NCBI GenBank assembly: GCA_024278075.1
Contig: JAJRTW010000014.1
Span: 1 to 36,408, forward strand
Source of the DNA: Bacteroidota bacterium
GTDB lineage: Bacteria > Bacteroidota > Ignavibacteria > Kapaibacteriales > UBA2268
Direction of reading: 5' to 3'
DNA: 36,408 bases
Every line of letters begins with the position of its first letter. Positions within the stretch are counted from its first letter, which is position 1. Positions 33,326-36,408 of the stretch are shown here, one piece after another. The notes under the pieces are model-generated. The model saw only the letters and a program-made list of their open reading frames with translations. It did not search any database and was not told where the DNA came from. The position numbers and the translations under genes are program-made.

Positions 33326-34723
33326 ATGAGCAATATTATTAGTTACGGGGTTTCGTTCCCGAGATACCAGATTGACGGCACAGTGCTTGACCCGGCCAAA
33401 GGGAAAAGGAAAGGGAAAGCAACTGTTACGTTTTCGGATGAAGACATCATAACCATGTCATTTGATGCGGGGATGAAATGTCTTGATGGAATGGACAGGG
33501 ATTGTGTTGATGCTGTAATCTTTGCAAGCTCTACGCCAATTTTCCATAATCGGTTTCATGCTTCATTCGTTGCCGGCCTGCTCGGCTTGAAGGATGGAAT
33601 TTTCACTCTCGACCTCACATCTTGTCCCCGCTCCGGTACAGATGCAATGATTTTGGCAGATAATTTAATTGCAGCCGGCAAATATCGCAATGTCATGGTT
33701 CTCGCCTCGGATACACATTTCCCCGAAACGGGCGATGAATTAAAGCCGTTCGGCCATGCCGCCGCCGCAGTACTGCTATCGGATTCGGGTGGTTTCGCCG
33801 AAATCTTGTTCAATGATTCATTCGGAAATGCGATTGCCGAGGAGTTCACATATAAGGGAAATGATATACGGTTGGATGCCCGCTTTGGCAGGGAAGCCGG
33901 GTTTAAATCGAATCTGAAAACAGCACTGAACTCCGTGTTAATCACTAAAATTGTCGAAGCTGAGGATATTAACTGTGTAATCCTGAATTCACCTTATGCC
34001 AAACTTGCTATTGGGATATTGAAGAAAATGGGGCTGGCCCCTGAGAAGCAATTATGTAAGGATTCTTTCTCGGCCGAGACCGGATTCACGGGCGCAACCC
34101 ACGCTATACTGCACTTGATTGAATGCCTTGAGAATAACTCCGGCAATATATTGCTTATGGATTATTGGAATGGCACAAATATATTATCTGTCAAGCTGTT
34201 GGGCGAATCACCTGTTGATTCGTCTTTGAAGAATAATTGCAGCGGTTTCTTGCAGGTTCGAACCTATCAGGATTATCTGAAACTAAAGAAAGCCTGCTTG
34301 GGCGTGTTCTCCGCTATCGATACAAAAGACATTTATTCATCGGAAATGATGCTGGAACGAGAGAAAGGCAATCTATTGCATTTGATTGGTTTCCAGTGCA
34401 AAGCCTGCGGCACGGTATATTTTATTAAGACGAAGCGGTGCAAGAAGTGCAATTCGGAGGAATTCGTACCAAAGCAGCTAACGCGAACCGGCACCGTATT
34501 TTCAATTACAGCCGAGTACTATTTCCCCACCACATTTCCGCCGGTTGGGATGGCTGTAATTGATTTGGATGGCGGCGGGCGGATGACGCTTCAGGTTGCC
34601 GATGAGATGTATTACAACAATGACAGCAAGCTGCAAATTGGCGATCGTGTGGAATTGGTGCTGAGGAAGATGATGGAGAACGACCCCAAGCCGGTTTACT
34701 TCTGGAAATCCAGGAAGATGTAG
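33326..34723 (+). CDS. Ketosynthase III / HMG-CoA-synthase-like protein fused to a DUF35 zinc-ribbon/OB domain
   Basis: Residues about 1-300 have a thiolase-fold KAS III / HMG-CoA synthase-like pattern: SYGVSFPRYQID, DAVIFASSTPIFHNRFHASF, and the nucleophile Cys in TLDLTSCPRSGTDAMILA. VMVLASDTHFPETGDELKPF with the following GHAAAAVLL is also typical. Residues about 345-465 form a DUF35 (ChsH2-type) domain: CKACGTVYFIKTKRCKKCNS zinc ribbon, then an OB fold (TRTGTVFSITAEYYFPTTFP, GVELVLR-like end). HMG-CoA synthases also need a Glu and a His; at those places I see SST (near residue 70) and NSPYAK (in place of H-x-P), so the activity is uncertain. The fusion joins two parts that are separate proteins in archaea. 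Confidence 0.8.
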   Translation: MSNIISYGVSFPRYQIDGTVLDPAKGKRKGKATVTFSDEDIITMSFDAGMKCLDGMDRDCVDAVIFASSTPIFHNRFHASFVAGLLGLKDGIFTLDLTSCPRSGTDAMILADNLIAAGKYRNVMVLASDTHFPETGDELKPFGHAAAAVLLSDSGGFAEILFNDSFGNAIAEEFTYKGNDIRLDARFGREAGFKSNLKTALNSVLITKIVEAEDINCVILNSPYAKLAIGILKKMGLAPEKQLCKDSFSAETGFTGATHAILHLIECLENNSGNILLMDYWNGTNILSVKLLGESPVDSSLKNNCSGFLQVRTYQDYLKLKKACLGVFSAIDTKDIYSSEMMLEREKGNLLHLIGFQCKACGTVYFIKTKRCKKCNSEEFVPKQLTRTGTVFSITAEYYFPTTFPPVGMAVIDLDGGGRMTLQVADEMYYNNDSKLQIGDRVELVLRKMMENDPKPVYFWKSRKM

Positions 34724-34765
34724 GAATTAAGGAATTATCTTTGAAAAGAGATAATGTGAATAGCC

Positions 34766-34788
34766 ACGTGTCAGGCATACTATGACGG
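34766..34788. repeat. 23-nt segment repeated inverted from 4009-4031
   Basis: The segment containing GTGTCAGGCATACTATGACG matches 4009-4031 exactly as its reverse complement. Weaker likeness continues past it (ttcaagcgatatgtcatt here against atcatttgatctgtcatt there), and both loci have a cactagt word close by (about 3891 and 34825). The two sites are 30 kb apart in gaps between genes, which suggests copies of one larger, decayed repeat element. Confidence 0.8.
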
Positions 34789-34980
34789 TTCAAGCGATAT
34801 GTCATTATAAGGTTGACATAACACTAGTAATAGTATTGCTAAATATATTACCTTTTCATAGGGATGCTACATTAGCCGAAAGGTTTGAAGTTCCGGCATT
34901 ACAAAATATCAGCATGTAAATATTTATTGTCGCACGATAATCTGTCGCCTATTATAACAATGATTAACCAAAAACTCAAA

Positions 34981-36171
34981 ATGAACAACTACAAACCAAA
35001 TATTGCAATTATCGGAACCGGCTCAACAAGATTCGGTGAATTATTCGATAAAAGCTACGACGACCTTGTACGGGAAGCCGCAGGCCAGGCAATCAAAGAT
35101 GCCGGTATTTCATTGGATATGATTGACGGCGCCTGGCTGTCGACCGCATTCCCGGAAATCGGGGTGTTCAAAGGCCGAAGCGGTATGGACCTTAGCGAGC
35201 CTTTGTCGTTGTACAATTTACCCGTTACGAGAGTCTCAAATTTCTGTGCTTCCGGCGGTGATGCAATAAGAAATGCTGCAAATGCCTTGATGGCCGGTGA
35301 ATGCGATGTGGCTATGGCACTTGGCGTAGAAAAACTTCGTGACCGCACACCGCAGGACAGTATTGTAAAATTGATGGTCGAGCTGGGCCATCCCTTCTAT
35401 CAAAAAGGATTCACTGCTGCAGGCACTTTTGCCGTTTACGCCGCACGGCACTTCAAGGAATTCGGAATGACACGTGAAGACCTTGCCCGCGTTTCGGTGA
35501 AGAACCACTACCACGGCACATTGAACGAAAATGCCCACCATCGCCGTGAGTTCACGGTCGATCAGGTGCTTTCTTCGCCGATGGTGGCCGATCCGCTAAC
35601 CGTGATGGACAGCTGCCCGACCACCGACGGAGCTTCATGCGTTATCATGGTCAGGAATGAAGATGTCGATAAATCTATGCATCAGCCGGTCTATATTAAG
35701 GGGCTTGGCCTGTCGGTATCGACCGGTTGGGATATGCCGTTTTTCGACCCGAATGATGAATTCCTTTCATTTCTGGCGACTAAAACTGCTTCGCAAAAAG
35801 CGTATACACAAGCCGGAATCACTGACCCATTAGAAGAAATTGACCTGATCGAAGTGCACGACTGTTTCTCGATTGTTGAATTATTAACCTACGAGGATTT
35901 GGGGCTGTGCAAGCCGGGGGAAGCGAAAGATTTAATTCGAAGCGAGGCCACTAAGCTTGGCGGCGAGATTCCCGTTAATGTTAGCGGTGGGTTGCTGTCA
36001 TGCGGCCATCCGGTTGGTGCAACCGGAATAAGAATGGTGACTGAAATATCAGGCCATCTGCGAAACAGGGCCGGAGGCCGCCAGGTTAAGGGAGCTAAAA
36101 CGGGTTTAACCCATAATATCGGCGGGCCGGGTGCGATTGCGTTTGTGTCGGTGTTGAGCAGTGAGTTGTAA
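34981..36171 (+). CDS. Thiolase family protein (SCP-x / archaeal acetoacetyl-CoA thiolase-like)
   Basis: Thiolases join or split acyl-CoA with acetyl-CoA. The N-terminus PNIAIIGTGSTRFGELFDKS and the Cys nucleophile in VSNFCASGGDAIRNAANALM are typical of the SCP-x-like branch. GGLLSCGHPVGATGIRMV carries the catalytic His, and GLTHNIGGPGAIAFVSVL closes the protein. The length from 34981 is 396 aa. I chose this ATG because homologues begin a few residues before the I-x-G-x-G strand; in-frame starts at 34960 and 34885 add only low-complexity sequence. It follows the synthase-DUF35 gene on the same strand after 257 bases. Confidence 0.92.
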   Translation: MNNYKPNIAIIGTGSTRFGELFDKSYDDLVREAAGQAIKDAGISLDMIDGAWLSTAFPEIGVFKGRSGMDLSEPLSLYNLPVTRVSNFCASGGDAIRNAANALMAGECDVAMALGVEKLRDRTPQDSIVKLMVELGHPFYQKGFTAAGTFAVYAARHFKEFGMTREDLARVSVKNHYHGTLNENAHHRREFTVDQVLSSPMVADPLTVMDSCPTTDGASCVIMVRNEDVDKSMHQPVYIKGLGLSVSTGWDMPFFDPNDEFLSFLATKTASQKAYTQAGITDPLEEIDLIEVHDCFSIVELLTYEDLGLCKPGEAKDLIRSEATKLGGEIPVNVSGGLLSCGHPVGATGIRMVTEISGHLRNRAGGRQVKGAKTGLTHNIGGPGAIAFVSVLSSEL

Positions 36172-36209
36172 GTATTTGTGATAGGAGTAAGGCAGGCCGC
36201 GCTTCTGCA

Positions 36210-36287
36210 AGTATATTTTTCCTTCGCAGGGGCAGGTTCGTAACCTGCCCGGGAACCAGATACCAGTATATTTTTTCTTCGCAGGGG
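36210..36287. repeat. Direct repeat AGTATATTTTTYCTTCGCAGGGG with an embedded palindrome
   Basis: The word agtatattttt followed by (c/t)cttcgcagggg occurs at 36210-36232 and 36265-36287. Between them is GGGCAGGTT-cgt-AACCTGCCC (about 36230-36250), the same palindrome type as GGCAGGTT..AACCTGCC at 3809-3827. It lies downstream of the thiolase gene. Confidence 0.8.
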
Positions 36288-36360
36288 TTCCTCAAAAAGT
36301 TGACTGAGATATAATTATTAGTACGTTTGCAATATTAAGGAAAAAAACAACCCCCTAAAT

Positions 36361-36378
36361 CCCCCTTTATTAAGGGGG
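36361..36378. terminator. CCCCCTTTATTAAGGGGG hairpin near the window end
   Basis: A seven-base-pair GC-rich stem (CCCCCTT / AAGGGGG) with a short loop, preceded by ccccctaaat. Read on the minus strand the stem is followed after about ten bases by a T-run (gttgtttttttcc), so it may terminate a leftward transcript from beyond the window. The ccccctaaatccccctt phrase is also known as a dispersed repeat in many genomes, so the terminator reading is uncertain. Confidence 0.4.
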
Positions 36379-36408
36379 AAATAGTTGAAATTACAATAAC
36401 TTAGCTTC

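Overview
The window most likely comes from a flagellated member of the Bacteroidota / Ignavibacteriota / Kapabacteria group. This is inferred from gene content, not from a marker gene. Three very large secreted proteins end in type IX secretion (T9SS, Por) C-terminal sorting domains, which are essentially restricted to that superphylum, and they sit next to a flagellar gene cluster, which most Bacteroidota lack. The sequence is AT-leaning, ribosome binding sites are mostly weak, and gaps are full of short palindromic repeats. The standard code is used.

Layout. Positions 1-134 are a pure 15-bp tandem repeat running into a family 9 glycosyltransferase (147-1172, +). From 1356 to 5841 (-) lie three complex I genes in the order nuoG, nuoH, nuoI. 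They are separated by unusually long gaps holding palindromic repeats, two small unknown genes and two gene relics. From 6485 to 8015 (-) are a divergent HisA-like barrel protein and ruvA. From 8327 to 18544 (-) are three tandem paralogues of about 1,070-1,100 residues, each with a signal peptide, a conserved N-terminal segment, a sortilin/BNR-type propeller, Ig-like repeats and a T9SS tail. From 18962 to 29382 (-) is a flagellar cluster in the transcription order flhB-C-like, flgF, flgG, flgA, flgH, flgI, flgJ (fused to a lytic transglycosylase), a flgN-like gene, an unknown gene, flgK, flgL, motA. A sigma-54-like box precedes it. From 29823 onward the + strand carries a small lipoprotein, kbl, an acyl-CoA dehydrogenase, a ketosynthase/HMG-CoA-synthase-like protein fused to a DUF35 zinc-ribbon/OB domain, and a thiolase.

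How the genes work together. The flagellar genes cover rod (flgF, flgG), P- and L-ring (flgA, flgI, flgH), rod assembly and wall opening (flgJ), hook-filament junction (flgK, flgL), export (flhB-C-like, flgN-like) and one stator half (motA); motB is not adjacent. The + strand metabolic genes look like acyl-CoA / acetyl-CoA chemistry. The thiolase next to a synthase-DUF35 fusion recalls the archaeal thiolase/HMG-CoA synthase/DUF35 complex, although the synthase lacks two expected catalytic residues.

Most notable points: flgH carries an in-frame TAA at codon 48 in an otherwise full-length gene; 15-bp (five-codon) tandem repeats recur in several unrelated genes, and one of them abuts the glycosyltransferase start, where no ATG is present; the same composite palindromic repeat with a shared 15-nt motif lies upstream of both nuoH and flgI. 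I did not find a clearly new defence or mobile system.
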